DNA from: Streptomyces caatingaensis | GTDB lineage: Bacteria > Actinomycetota > Actinomycetes > Streptomycetales > Streptomycetaceae | Assembly: GCF_001187435.1 (NCBI RefSeq) | Contig: NZ_LFXA01000011.1 | Coordinates: 1-64,000 of the forward strand | DNA: 64,000 bases | Direction: 5' to 3' | Part shown: piece by piece, positions 35,003 to 43,126 of the stretch | Numbering within the stretch: position 1 is the first letter of the stretch | Layout of the letters: each line of letters begins with the position of its first letter | Position numbers and translations under genes: made by a program | Notes under the pieces: generated by a model | Database searches by the model: none | What the model was told of the DNA's origin: nothing | Seen by the model: only the letters and a program-made list of their open reading frames with translations

Positions 35003-35788
35003 TCAGGAGCGGGGGTCCGGGGCGTGTGCCCCGGGAAGGCTCCGCATGCGGTCGAGGACCGCGTCCGCGGTCGGGCGATGCAGCTCGTCGACGATGCGGC
35101 CGTCCGCGAGGAAGAGGACGCGGTCCGCGTACGAGGCGGCCACCGGGTCGTGCGTCACCATGACGACGGTCTGTTCGAGGGCCCGGACCGACTCCGCGAG
35201 GAAGCCGAGGAGTTCGGCGCCGGAGCGGGAGTCGAGGTTGCCCGTCGGCTCGTCCGCGAAGATGATCTCCGGCTTGGCGGTGAGCGCGCGGGCCACGGCG
35301 ACGCGCTGCTGCTGGCCGCCGGAGAGCTGGTTCGGGCGGTGGCCGAGGCGGCCGGAGAGGCCGAGCGTCGTCACGATCTGGCCGAGCCACTCCGGGTCCG
35401 GCCTGCGGCCGGCGATGTCCATCGGCAGGGTGATGTTCTCCAGCGCCGTGAGGGTCGGCAGGAGGTTGAACGCCTGGAAGACGAAGCCCACCTTGTCGCG
35501 GCGGAGCCGGGTCAGCTGCCGGTCGCCGAGCGAGGCGAGTTCGGTGTCGCCGATGCGGGCGGAGCCGGAGGAGACGGTGTCGAGGCCGGCCATGCAGTGC
35601 ATGAGCGTCGACTTGCCGGAACCGGAGGGGCCCATGATCGCCGTGAACTCCGCCCGGTGGAACTCGACCGAGACCGAGTCGAGTGCGGTCACCCGGGTCT
35701 CCCCGTGGCCGTAGACCTTGCTCAGGGCGGTCGCACGGGCGACGACGGTGCGGGCTCGGGGGGTGGCCGGCGGGGCGGCTGCGGGCAT
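35003..35788 (-). CDS. ABC transporter ATP-binding protein (MacB/LolD type)
   Basis: 261-residue nucleotide-binding subunit. Walker A GPSGSGKST, Q-loop VGFVFQAFNLLP, signature LSGGQQQRVAVARAL, Walker B IIFADEPTGNLD and the switch histidine in VMVTHDPVAA are all intact. The N-terminus has an Ala/Pro-rich extension. It is the first gene of a two-gene unit with the FtsX-type permease downstream (gap 61 bp). The NLLP after the Q-loop glutamine is typical of the MacB/LolD subfamily. Confidence 0.95.
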   Translation of the reverse strand: MPAAAPPATPRARTVVARATALSKVYGHGETRVTALDSVSVEFHRAEFTAIMGPSGSGKSTLMHCMAGLDTVSSGSARIGDTELASLGDRQLTRLRRDKVGFVFQAFNLLPTLTALENITLPMDIAGRRPDPEWLGQIVTTLGLSGRLGHRPNQLSGGQQQRVAVARALTAKPEIIFADEPTGNLDSRSGAELLGFLAESVRALEQTVVMVTHDPVAASYADRVLFLADGRIVDELHRPTADAVLDRMRSLPGAHAPDPRS

Positions 35789-35966
35789 GGGTGCTCCTCG
35801 GATCGGGGCGGGGATCGCTTCCCATCCTCCGGGCCGGGGCGCGCCCCGGCGTCGGCCGAGGGACCGGAATGCGAGGTCCCCCTTTGGGGTGGGGAAGGGG
35901 GCGGCGTAGTCCTTGAGACGGACGGGGTGGGGGAGGGGAGAGGGACAACCGGGCGGGATCCCGGGC

Positions 35967-36818
35967 TCAGCCCTTCAGCGCACCCCCCAGCGCGAACCCC
36001 CCGCCCACCCGCCGCGACAGCACCCCGTACAGCAGCACCACCGGCGTCGAGTAGAGGATCGAGAACGCGGCGAGCTGCCCGTACGCCACCTGCCCGTAGC
36101 TGCCGAAGAAGGTGAAGACCGTGACGGAGGCGGGAAGCCGGTCGGGGGAGAGCAGCAGAAGGAAGGGGACGAAGAAGTTCCCCCACATCAGCGCGAAGCA
36201 GTAGACCGCGACGACCCCCACACCGCGCCCCATCAGCGGCAGCACGACCCCCGTCAGCGTGCGCAGCCAGCCCGCGCCGTCCGTCCAGGCGGCCTCCTCC
36301 AGGGAACGGGGGACGCCGTCCATGAAGTTCTTCATCAGCCAGATGGCGAAGGGGAGTTGGGCGGCGGACAGGAAGAGGATCGTGCCGCCCATGGTGTCGA
36401 TGAGGTTCACCCGGACGAACAGCCCGTAGACCGGCACCATGATCGCGGTGATCGGGAGGCAGGTGGTGAACAGGACGGTCAGCAGGTACGGACGCACGAG
36501 GCGGGAGCGGAAGCGCGAGAGGGGGTACGCGGCGAGGGCGGCGCAGGCCACCGTCAGCGCGGTTCCCCCGCCGCACAGCAGCAGGCTGTTGAGCATCGGT
36601 GTGAACGTGATCTCGTCGGTCAGGACGGCGGAGAAGTTCTCCGCCGTCACCGGCGAGGGCGCCCGTACGCTCAGCCCCGCCCGCCCGTCCACCGACGCCA
36701 GCACCAGCCACAGCAGCGGCAGCGCGAACGCGCCGCACACGACGGCGAGCGCCGCGTCCGCGGCGAGCCGGCGGCGGGTGGGGCGGGCAAGGAGCCGCAG
36801 ACGCACGGGCCGACGCAT
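35967..36818 (-). CDS. carbohydrate ABC transporter permease, MalG type
   Basis: 283-residue membrane protein with six hydrophobic segments and the EAA motif (DGVPRSLEEAAWTDGAGWLR) contacting the ATPase. The N-terminus MRRPVRLRLLARPTRRRLAA is basic. It has no binding protein or partner permease next to it. Those are at 43127-45339 on the same strand, in the order expected for one operon (binding protein, MalF, MalG), so I infer the operon has been interrupted. Streptomyces sugar importers commonly lack their own ATPase and use the shared MsiK. The substrate is unknown. Confidence 0.9.
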   Translation of the reverse strand: MRRPVRLRLLARPTRRRLAADAALAVVCGAFALPLLWLVLASVDGRAGLSVRAPSPVTAENFSAVLTDEITFTPMLNSLLLCGGGTALTVACAALAAYPLSRFRSRLVRPYLLTVLFTTCLPITAIMVPVYGLFVRVNLIDTMGGTILFLSAAQLPFAIWLMKNFMDGVPRSLEEAAWTDGAGWLRTLTGVVLPLMGRGVGVVAVYCFALMWGNFFVPFLLLLSPDRLPASVTVFTFFGSYGQVAYGQLAAFSILYSTPVVLLYGVLSRRVGGGFALGGALKG

Positions 36819-36851
36819 GGCACCTCCACTGCCCGGAGGGTAGCGACGCGG

Positions 36852-37212
36852 TCAGGGCGCGGGGAAGGCGTTCATCGCGACATCCACCGCGCGGTGCAGT
36901 TCCTCCGCCGTCGCCCCGCCCGCCGCCTGCACGGCGATGCCGTACCGGACCAGGCACACGTACCGGGCCGGCCCCCGGCGTCGGCGTCCTCGGCCAAGTC
37001 CCCGTCCCGCCGGGCCTGTTCGAAGCGGCGGCGCAGCGCGGCCTCGGAGGCGCGCCGCCGGGCGGCTGTCTCGTCGCGGACGGCGCCGGCCTGGTCGCCG
37101 GTGGCGAGCGCGCCGTGCACCATCAGGCACCCCGGGGCGTCCCCGGCCGTCGCGGCGGCGGCCGTCCCGCGGAGCAGCGCTTCCGCGACGGCGCGCGCCG
37201 TGGGCTCGGCAA
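36852..37212 (-). pseudogene. TetR-family regulator, C-terminal remnant
   Basis: Reads LAEPTARAVAEALLRG, then APGCLMVHGALATGDQAGAV, DETAARRRASEAALRRRFEQ and, after a one-base deletion near 36971, ARYVCLVRYGIAVQAAGG to the stop at 36852. This is the ligand domain of a TetR repressor (the CLMV...AL pattern). The HTH domain is gone; the sequence runs directly into the start of a short-chain dehydrogenase on the other strand. No functional repressor can be made. Confidence 0.75.
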
Positions 37213-37402
37213 GGTGCTCCGCGGCAAGGTCGCGCTCGTCACCGGGGGTTCGCGGGGGACCGGGGCGGCGACGGCGCGAATGCCGGCCGGGGCGGGGCGG
37301 ACGTCGCGATCGGCTACGCCTCGTCCGCCGGTCCTGGCCGGCCCCCAGGCGTCGTTCGTGACCGGCGCGGTCCTCGACGTGGACGGCGGCTCGCCGGCGT
37401 GA
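37213..37402 (+). pseudogene. short-chain dehydrogenase/reductase, internally deleted remnant
   Basis: Starts LRGKVALVTGGSRGTGAATA (the Rossmann TGGSRGxG motif), continues in a shifted frame as GGADVAIGYASS, and jumps within a few bases to ASFVTGAVLDVDGGSPA, the conserved C-terminal end of FabG-like enzymes. About 150 codons, including the YxxxK catalytic centre, are missing. Together with the TetR remnant it is the collapsed form of the common divergent tetR/SDR pair. Confidence 0.75.
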
Positions 37403-37435
37403 GGCGCCGGGCCCGGCGCCCGCCGCCCGTCCGCC

Positions 37436-37864
37436 TCACGTCTGCGGCGGCGCCTGGTAGACCTGTGCCGCGAACGCGTGCACCTTGTCCTCCGGCAGGC
37501 TCCGCGCCACGTCCGCCTCGCTGATCATCCCGACGAGCTTCTTGTTCTCGATCACCGGGAGCCGGCGGATGTGGTGGGTGCCCATCTCGTGGACGACCTC
37601 CTCCACGCTGGCGTTGGCGTCGATCCAGCGCGGTGTGCCCTCGCAGATGTCGCCGGCGGTGCACTGCGACGGGTCGTGGCCCTCGGCCACGCACTTCACG
37701 ACGATGTCGCGGTCGGTGATGATCCCGCACAGCCGCTCGTTCTCGTCGCTGACGGGCAGCGCGCCGACGTGGAGCCGGCGCATCCGCTGCGCGGCGTGCA
37801 GCAGCGACTCCGTCTTGGGGATCCACTGTGCGCCCTCGTGCATGATGTCCTTGGCCGTGGTCAT
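37436..37864 (-). CDS. tandem CBS-domain protein, HRP1-like
   Basis: 142-residue protein made of two CBS motifs (TAKDIMHEGAQWIPKTESLL with GALPVSDENERLCGIITDRD, and DANASVEEVVHEMG with IRRLPVIENKKLVGMISEAD). Layout and length match mycobacterial hypoxic response protein 1 (DosR regulon) and related actinobacterial stress proteins, which probably bind adenine nucleotides. The ATG at 37864 follows AGGAGGGA. Three direct repeats lie about 55-90 bases upstream and could be regulator sites. The function here is likely stress or dormancy sensing, by analogy only. Confidence 0.88.
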   Translation of the reverse strand: MTTAKDIMHEGAQWIPKTESLLHAAQRMRRLHVGALPVSDENERLCGIITDRDIVVKCVAEGHDPSQCTAGDICEGTPRWIDANASVEEVVHEMGTHHIRRLPVIENKKLVGMISEADVARSLPEDKVHAFAAQVYQAPPQT

Positions 37865-37916
37865 GGTGTCCCTCCTGTTCGGGGCGGTGCGCCTCTCCGG
37901 TGCTGCGTTCTCTGCT

Positions 37917-37951
37917 CCGTTCTCGTAGTCCGTTCTCGTAGTCCGTTCTCC
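37917..37951 (-). promoter_or_regulatory. 13-bp direct repeats upstream of the CBS gene
   Basis: CCGTTCTCGTAGT occurs at 37917-37929 and 37930-37942, with a partial third copy (CCGTTCTCC) following. Read toward the CBS gene the unit is ACTACGAGAACGG. Position fits a promoter or activator array. Confidence 0.45.
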
Positions 37952-38117
37952 GTGCGGGTGCCCCGCCGGTGCGCCTCGACGCCCGGGCGGGGCACACTCC
38001 ATCCATCCCTTCCATCGTCGCCCCGCCGTCCGGGTTCGGCGACCGGGCGGGGGACGGGGCCCGGTGCCAGACTGGGACGGAGAGTGCCGTCGCCTGCGGA
38101 GAGGGGGCGCGTTCCCC

Positions 38118-38903
38118 ATGCTCACCACCGACTTCGCCACCGGGGCGCCCACCTGGATCGACCTGGGCAGCCCCGACACCGGGCGGGCCGCCGCCTTCTA
38201 CGCCTCCGTCCTCGGCTGGGACTTCGTCCCCGCGGGCCCCGGGTCGGGCGGCTACGGCTTCTTCCGCGCGGACGGCGCGACGGTCGCCGCCCTCGGCCCG
38301 CTGACGGAGGAGGGCGCCTCGTCCGCCTGGACCGTGTACTTCCGGACCCCGGACGCGGACGCCACGGCCAAGTCCGTGGAGATGAGCGGCGGTACGGTCC
38401 GCGTCGCACCGTTCGACGTCATGGAGGCCGGGCGCATGGGCTGCTTCACCGACCCCGGCGGGGCGGACTTCGCCGTCTGGCAGCCGGCCGGGGTCGGCGG
38501 CCTGGAGCGGGTCTCCGAGGACAACGCGCTGTGCTGGGTCGAGGCGCACGTCCCCGACCCGACCGCCGCATACGCCTTCTACCGCGGCGTGTTCGGCTGG
38601 CGCTCCGTCGACATGGAGGTGCCCGGGCTGGTCTACAAGGTCCTGTCCACCGCCGAGGGCGACCAGCAGGAGGCGTCCTTCGGCGGCATGGCACCGCTCC
38701 AGCGGGGCGAGCGGGCGCGCTGGATCCCGTACTTCTGCGTCGGCGACCCGGACGCGGTGGGCTCCGCGGCGGAGAGCGGCGGTGGTTCGGTGCCGATGAC
38801 TCCGGCGGACGTGGCCGGGGTCGGGCGGATCGCCTGGATCGCGGATCCGTTCGGAGCGGCGTTCGCGGTGATCCGGCCGGACCAGCCGGCGGCCGCGGCG
38901 TAG
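38118..38903 (+). CDS. VOC-family protein with two glyoxalase-like domains
   Basis: 261 residues containing two vicinal-oxygen-chelate modules: one from WIDLGSPDTGRAAAFYASVL to FTDPGGADFAVWQP, and one from CWVEAHVPDPTAAYAFYRGV to IADPFGAAFAVIRP. The layout resembles Streptomyces hydroxylase/glyoxalase proteins that include antibiotic-binding (bleomycin-type) relatives. Metal ligands are not complete: the first strand has Asp rather than His, so it may be a binding protein and not an enzyme. ATG at 38118. Neighbouring genes do not indicate a substrate. Confidence 0.85.
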   Translation: MLTTDFATGAPTWIDLGSPDTGRAAAFYASVLGWDFVPAGPGSGGYGFFRADGATVAALGPLTEEGASSAWTVYFRTPDADATAKSVEMSGGTVRVAPFDVMEAGRMGCFTDPGGADFAVWQPAGVGGLERVSEDNALCWVEAHVPDPTAAYAFYRGVFGWRSVDMEVPGLVYKVLSTAEGDQQEASFGGMAPLQRGERARWIPYFCVGDPDAVGSAAESGGGSVPMTPADVAGVGRIAWIADPFGAAFAVIRPDQPAAAA

Positions 38904-39039
38904 GCGGGCGGACGGCCGGTCGGGGCTTGGGCTTGTCTTTACCTTCGCTTTGCGTTTAGATCAGGCTCGCTCCTGCCGCAGTCCGCGTCGGCCCCTTGCC
39001 CGCTTCCCCCTCTGTCCACCCCGAAGGATCTGCCGTTCC

Positions 39040-39498
39040 GTGAAGCGCCCCGCCCCCCGTTCCGTTCGCCCTGCCCGCCTCGCAACGCTCTCTCTCGTCT
39101 CCCTCGCCTCCTTCGTCACCGTGGCCGCCTCGGCCGGATGCTCCTCCGACGGCTCCGGGGACTCCGTGAAGAAGGCCGTCCAGGAGGTCGAGAAGCAGGC
39201 CAACGCGCCCTTCGAGGTCACCTACGAGGTCACCGCGGACCGCCCGCTGGAGTCCGTCGAGTACGAGAACGGCGGCGCCGCGCAGAAGTCGGTGTCCTCC
39301 CCCCGGTCCCCGTGGCGGGCGACGGTCACCCTCAAGGACATGACGCCCCCGAGCGTCATGGCGACGGCCGCGGCCGGCGACGCCGGCGCCGGCCCGGTCA
39401 CCTGCCGCATCCTCCACCAGGGCAAGGTCATCAAGGAGCAGACGGCGAAGGGGGAGACCGCGATCGCGACCTGCGTGGCGGTCGCACCCCGTCCGTAG
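39040..39498 (+). CDS. MmpS-like lipoprotein
   Basis: 152 residues from a GTG at 39040 preceded by AAGGA. The signal peptide (LATLSLVSLASFVTVAASAG, then Cys) ends in a lipobox ASAGC, so it is likely anchored on the outer face of the membrane. The rest resembles the MmpS/transport-accessory domain: PFEVTYEVTADRPLESVEYE, a VTLKDMTPPSVMATAAAG segment and a VTCRILHQGKVIKEQTAKG closing part. MmpS proteins accompany MmpL exporters, but no MmpL is present here. It could also be an orphan beta-sandwich lipoprotein. Confidence 0.75.
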   Translation: MKRPAPRSVRPARLATLSLVSLASFVTVAASAGCSSDGSGDSVKKAVQEVEKQANAPFEVTYEVTADRPLESVEYENGGAAQKSVSSPRSPWRATVTLKDMTPPSVMATAAAGDAGAGPVTCRILHQGKVIKEQTAKGETAIATCVAVAPRP

Positions 39499-39596
39499 CG
39501 CGCCCCCGGGGCGCGGGCCGGGCGGGGGCGCCCCTGGGGGAGGGTGCCGCCGGCCCGGCGGGTGCGGCGTGGGGGGTCCGCTGCCGGCCGTTTCAA

Positions 39597-39612
39597 CTGC
39601 CCCGAAGGGCAG
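39597..39612 (+). terminator. CTGCCC-cgaa-GGGCAG hairpin in the 547-bp gap before the XRE gene
   Basis: Stable tetraloop hairpin 100 bases after the MmpS-like gene. It could be a terminator or part of an element end. The remainder of 39499-40045 carries no supportable gene; its right half holds the half-site array listed next. Confidence 0.45.
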
Positions 39613-39900
39613 GGGATTTCCTGCTTGCCGTGCCGAGAGGCAGGCGGTGACGGCGGTCGAGGACCGGGGGTCCGTCCCGCGGTGCTCGGAAGGCCGGCCG
39701 TCACTTCGCGGGGGCGTCTTTTCAGCCGGCGGCGGTGGGGCTAACGTCGCAAGCCGTGAAGAGAGGCCCGGAGCGGGGGCGTAAACCGGAACGTGGTAAC
39801 TGCCGCCGTATCAACTCCGCCCACTGCCGCCATTTCCCGTCGAACGATGACCGCATCTTCCCCTCCCGTAACAACTGGGTTACTCGCGGTGCGCGAGGAA

Positions 39901-39940
39901 AGGGTTCGATCACCCCCGTAGGCCGAACCCTGGGTTCGAT
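39901..39940. promoter_or_regulatory. half-site array upstream of the first MmyB-type regulator
   Basis: AGGGTTCG (39901-39908) is inverted as CGAACCCT (39924-39931), and the direct copy GGGTTCGAT recurs at 39932-39940. Three copies of one half-site within 40 bases, about 105 bases before the XRE start, suggest an autoregulatory or activator site. Confidence 0.45.
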
Positions 39941-40045
39941 GATGCAGGAGGGGTGCGATCATTACTTCGGGGAACTTTTCCCCGGAAAAATCATGCGACG
40001 AAAGCGGCTTCCTTTTGCGGGTGGGCCGTGGTAAGGGGGGAGCAC

Positions 40046-40873
40046 ATGGACAAAGGAGCGCTCCAGCAACTCTTGCGCGAGCGCAGGGCCGCCGTTACCC
40101 CGGAAGAGTACGGGCTGACCCGTCCCTCGCGACAGGGACGACGCGCACCTGGTCTGAGCCAATCGCAGATGGACCAACTGTTGCACCGCACTCACGGGAC
40201 GTACAACCGTTTGGAAGCGGGAAACTATCCGAACCCGCCCGAGGAATTATTGCGGGATGTGGCCCGGCTGCTGGCGTTCAACGAACACGAGTGGACGCTG
40301 CTCTGGCTCTACACCATGCACCGCGACCCTCCCACCCCCCTCCACCCGACCTCCGGCACGGAGGTGCGCGACGCGTGGGGAACGGTGGTGCAGAGCATCT
40401 CGCACATGGCGTACATCAGCGACCAGAGCTGGCAGGTCGTGACGTACAACGACGCCTTCGCGGCGATGTTCCCCGGCCGGAAGGTCTGTGCGAACACCAT
40501 GCGCTGGATGGTGCTCGACCCCTCCGCCCGCGACGTGCTCGCAGGCTGGGAGGACCACTGGCTGCCGATGGCCCTGCCGCAGATGAGGGCCGCCGTCGCG
40601 GCGCTGCCGCACGACGAGATCCTCGCCGAGCTGGAGGCGGACATCCTCGCGGATCCGATCGCCGGGCCGCTGTACAAAGCGGGTGGTGGCGGCGCGTTCG
40701 CCCATCCCGACGGCGACGAACGGCCCTTGAATCACGCGGAACTCGGAAAGGGCTGGGTGACGCTCTGCGCGGCCGAACCGCTGTCCCATCCCCGCGTGCG
40801 CCTGATGGTGATGATTTTTCATCCGGGCGAAGAACGCCGGAACGCCCCCCAGACCGTTCTGCGAGCGCCGTGA
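40046..40873 (+). CDS. XRE regulator with MmyB-type ligand-binding domain (carries a TTA codon)
   Basis: 275 residues. HTH_31-type DNA-binding domain (about residues 30-80: PGLSQSQMDQLLHRTHGTYN, then RLEAGNYPNPPEELLRDVAR) followed by the MmyB-like ligand-binding domain (ISDQSWQVVTYNDAFAAMFP, NTMRWMVLDP, GKGWVTLC). Some structures of that domain hold fatty-acid-like ligands, from memory. Leu68 is encoded by TTA (40247-40249), the codon read by the bldA tRNA in Streptomyces, so translation should be tied to development. It sits directly upstream of a type III PKS and has a paralogue on the other side of it, so it is probably the pathway activator. Confidence 0.88.
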   Translation: MDKGALQQLLRERRAAVTPEEYGLTRPSRQGRRAPGLSQSQMDQLLHRTHGTYNRLEAGNYPNPPEELLRDVARLLAFNEHEWTLLWLYTMHRDPPTPLHPTSGTEVRDAWGTVVQSISHMAYISDQSWQVVTYNDAFAAMFPGRKVCANTMRWMVLDPSARDVLAGWEDHWLPMALPQMRAAVAALPHDEILAELEADILADPIAGPLYKAGGGGAFAHPDGDERPLNHAELGKGWVTLCAAEPLSHPRVRLMVMIFHPGEERRNAPQTVLRAP

Positions 40874-40895
40874 ACAAGAAAACTCCCGACACAGA

Positions 40896-40919
40896 CGCGG
40901 GGGATTTAACTCCCCTGCG
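40896..40919. promoter_or_regulatory. dyad before the type III PKS
   Basis: GGGGA-TTTAAC-TCCCC (40900-40915), extended to nine-base arms with one mismatch (40896-40919). It lies in the 88-bp gap between the XRE stop and the PKS start and may be a terminator, an operator, or both. Confidence 0.4.
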
Positions 40920-40961
40920 GCCTGGGCCAGTTACCCGCCTCACCGATCCGTGGAGGGTCCG

Positions 40962-42011
40962 TTGTCCGCATTCGTTGCGCGCCCCGCCATAGCCCTGCCC
41001 GAACACGTGGTCACGTTGGACGACATCTGTGACGACATCGCCCGCCATCACACCCACCATCCGCGCCTGACCACCTACTTGAGGGTGGCGAAGGCCGCCG
41101 GTGTGCACACCCGCAGGTTCACGCGCCCCCTCGCCTCACCCACGGTCTCCGGCTCGGCCACCATCGCGGAGCGGAACCTCGTGGCCTTCGAGGACTCCGC
41201 GCGGCTCGCCGAAGAGGCCGCCCGGGAGGCCGTCGCCAACGCCGGCCTGGAACTGTCGGACATCGACGCGCTCGTCACCAGCCACACCACGTCCTGGACG
41301 ACGCCGGGCCTCGACGTCCACCTGGTCAACGCGCTGGGCCTGCGGCCCGACGTGCGCCGGACCCCGATGGCCTCGCTGGGCTGCGGCGGCGGCGCCCAGG
41401 CCCTGGTGCGCGCCGCCGACGACGTCACCGCCTACCCCGGCAGCCGGGTGCTCGTCGTCGCCGCCGAGACGCTCAGCACCGTCTACCGTCACGAGGACGA
41501 CACACTCGGATCCATGATCTACAAGGCGCTGTTCGGGGACGGCGCCGGGGCGTGCGTCGTCACCGACGTGCCGCTCGGCCCCGGATTCCGTATCGACAGG
41601 TCCTGGGAGTACCTGCTCTCGGACAGCCTCGACCGGTACTGGTGTACGGTGGACGAACTGGGCCTCCACTTCGAGTCCACGCCCAAGGGCGCCGGTGCCG
41701 CCGCCGAGGTGATGGCGCCGCTCCTCCGCTGGCTGGAGCGCCAAGGAGGACGGCATCCCGAATGGACCGCCGTCCACGCCGGCGGTCCGCGCATCCTGGA
41801 GGACGCGGCCAGGGAACTCCGCGTCGAGGACAAGGTGTTGCGCCACTCCTGGGACAGCCTGGAGGAGTGCGGCAACCTCGGCGGTGTGTCCGTGCTGGAC
41901 GTCCTGGCCCGCACCTACCGGGAACCGCCGGAGCCGGGAGCGCCCGGGCTGCTGACCGCCTTCGGTCCGGGGTTCTTCGCCGCCGCCTGTCACGGCGTCT
42001 GGTGCGACTGA
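40962..42011 (+). CDS. type III polyketide synthase (chalcone/stilbene synthase superfamily)
   Basis: 349 residues from a TTG at 40962 with GGAGGG five bases before it. The catalytic triad is complete: Cys141 (MASLGCGGGAQAL), His272 (WTAVHAGGPRILE) and Asn305 (GNLGGVSVLDVL). The terminal GFGPG-type loop appears as TAFGPGFFAA. These point to a type III PKS rather than FabH, where the closing loop differs. It should extend an acyl-CoA starter with malonyl units to pyrones, resorcinols or similar compounds. No tailoring genes are adjacent; two MmyB-type regulators flank it. Its 3' end overlaps the convergent regulator by 22 bp. The product is unknown. Confidence 0.85.
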   Translation: MSAFVARPAIALPEHVVTLDDICDDIARHHTHHPRLTTYLRVAKAAGVHTRRFTRPLASPTVSGSATIAERNLVAFEDSARLAEEAAREAVANAGLELSDIDALVTSHTTSWTTPGLDVHLVNALGLRPDVRRTPMASLGCGGGAQALVRAADDVTAYPGSRVLVVAAETLSTVYRHEDDTLGSMIYKALFGDGAGACVVTDVPLGPGFRIDRSWEYLLSDSLDRYWCTVDELGLHFESTPKGAGAAAEVMAPLLRWLERQGGRHPEWTAVHAGGPRILEDAARELRVEDKVLRHSWDSLEECGNLGGVSVLDVLARTYREPPEPGAPGLLTAFGPGFFAAACHGVWCD

Positions 42012-42898
42012 TCCGCCCGCGCCTGCGACCGTGGTGACAGCGCCGGGAAGAGTCCGGCCGGATCGCGTCCCGCCACGGGCCAGCGACTCGGCAACGCGGG
42101 CGGCCGGGGAGTCCCTTCGGGCCGGAACAGCAGCTTGTAGAGCACCGTTCCCCAGGAACCCATCGGCTTGCACACCGAGATGGTCACCCATCCCGGACCC
42201 AGTTCCGTGTGGTGCAGCGGCCGCTCCGCCCCGTCGGGGTGGGCGTGCCCCGGGGGGATGCTCGTGTACATGTCCCGGGTCCTGGGGTCGGCCAGACACT
42301 GCTCGGCCAGTGCGCGGAGGGTCGGGTTCTTGCTGTCCTGGGCGAGGGCGGCGCGCAGTTGGGGAGCGACGAGCGGCGCCCAGCTCTTCTCCCAGTCGGT
42401 CAGCACCCGGCTGCGCGCGTCCTCGTGGAACAGCATCCAGTGCATGGTGTTGTGCGGGGCGCGCCGGCCCGGGAAGATCGCGGCGAACGCCTCGTTGTAG
42501 GCGAGGACGTTCCATTCCAGGTCGCAGAGGTAGGAGATGCCCGAGAAGGCGTTCATCGTCTGCATCCAGTGGGCGGGTACGCTCACCTCGCCGTCCCTGG
42601 TGAGGGGGTACGGCGGTTGTTCCCCCCGCGCGTATCCGTAGAAGACGACCCATTCCTCCTCCGTGAGCCCCAGGATGTCCGCAACGTCCCGCAAGTATTC
42701 GGGAGTCGGGTTGTCCAGGACCCCACGCTCCAGCTTTCCGTAGGTACCGGGTGCACGGAGGAGCAGGTCGTCCATCTGGGCCTGGGTCAGCCCGGGGGAC
42801 TTCCTGCCCCGAGGGTCGAGGCGTATCAGGCCAAGGCTCTCGGGCTTGATGGCCGCCCGACGCTCGGTGAGCATCTGGCGGAGGACCTCCGCGTCCAT
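41990..42898 (-). CDS. XRE regulator with MmyB-type ligand-binding domain (second copy)
   Basis: 302 residues, paralogous to the regulator at 40046. HTH region PGLTQAQMDDLLLRAPGTYG, then KLERGVLDNPTPEYLRDVAD, followed by the MmyB-like domain (SYLCDLEWNVLAYNEAFAAI, NTMHWMLFHEDARSRVLTDW, LGPGWVTISV). The last 50 residues are Pro/Arg-rich and not part of the domain. The ATG at 42898 follows AAAAGGAG. Its 3' end overlaps the PKS gene. Two related sensors around one PKS suggest opposing or ligand-responsive control. No TTA codon was seen in this copy. Confidence 0.88.
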   Translation of the reverse strand: MDAEVLRQMLTERRAAIKPESLGLIRLDPRGRKSPGLTQAQMDDLLLRAPGTYGKLERGVLDNPTPEYLRDVADILGLTEEEWVVFYGYARGEQPPYPLTRDGEVSVPAHWMQTMNAFSGISYLCDLEWNVLAYNEAFAAIFPGRRAPHNTMHWMLFHEDARSRVLTDWEKSWAPLVAPQLRAALAQDSKNPTLRALAEQCLADPRTRDMYTSIPPGHAHPDGAERPLHHTELGPGWVTISVCKPMGSWGTVLYKLLFRPEGTPRPPALPSRWPVAGRDPAGLFPALSPRSQARADQSHQTP

Positions 42899-42918
42899 GA
42901 AGTGACTCCTTTTCTACA

Positions 42919-42969
42919 CCCGGGCCTATGGCTTTTCGAGGTGCGGATGACACCTGAAAAAGGCCCGGG
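42919..42969. promoter_or_regulatory. inverted repeat upstream of the second MmyB-type regulator
   Basis: CCCGGGCCT (42919-42927) and AGGCCCGGG (42961-42969) are exact inverted copies 33 bases apart, in the promoter region of the minus-strand regulator. Possibly a looped operator. Confidence 0.35.
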
Positions 42970-43126
42970 CCGATGGTAAGGCGGTACGCTCGCTGCGGAC
43001 GGAGCGGGGTCGAGTGTATTCGCGGAGTAATCCCCGAGGCGAATTCTGGACGGAAAGGGGGAGCGGTGGCCGATTTGCGCCCCCTCCGCTCGTCCGGGCC
43101 GACGGCCTCCCCGCCGGCTCCTCACC

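Noticed and set aside
39597..39640. Hairpin plus AGGGGATTTCCTGC as a possible IS200/IS605-type end
   Set aside because: It resembles such ends in my memory, but no transposase, TnpB or opposite end is present.
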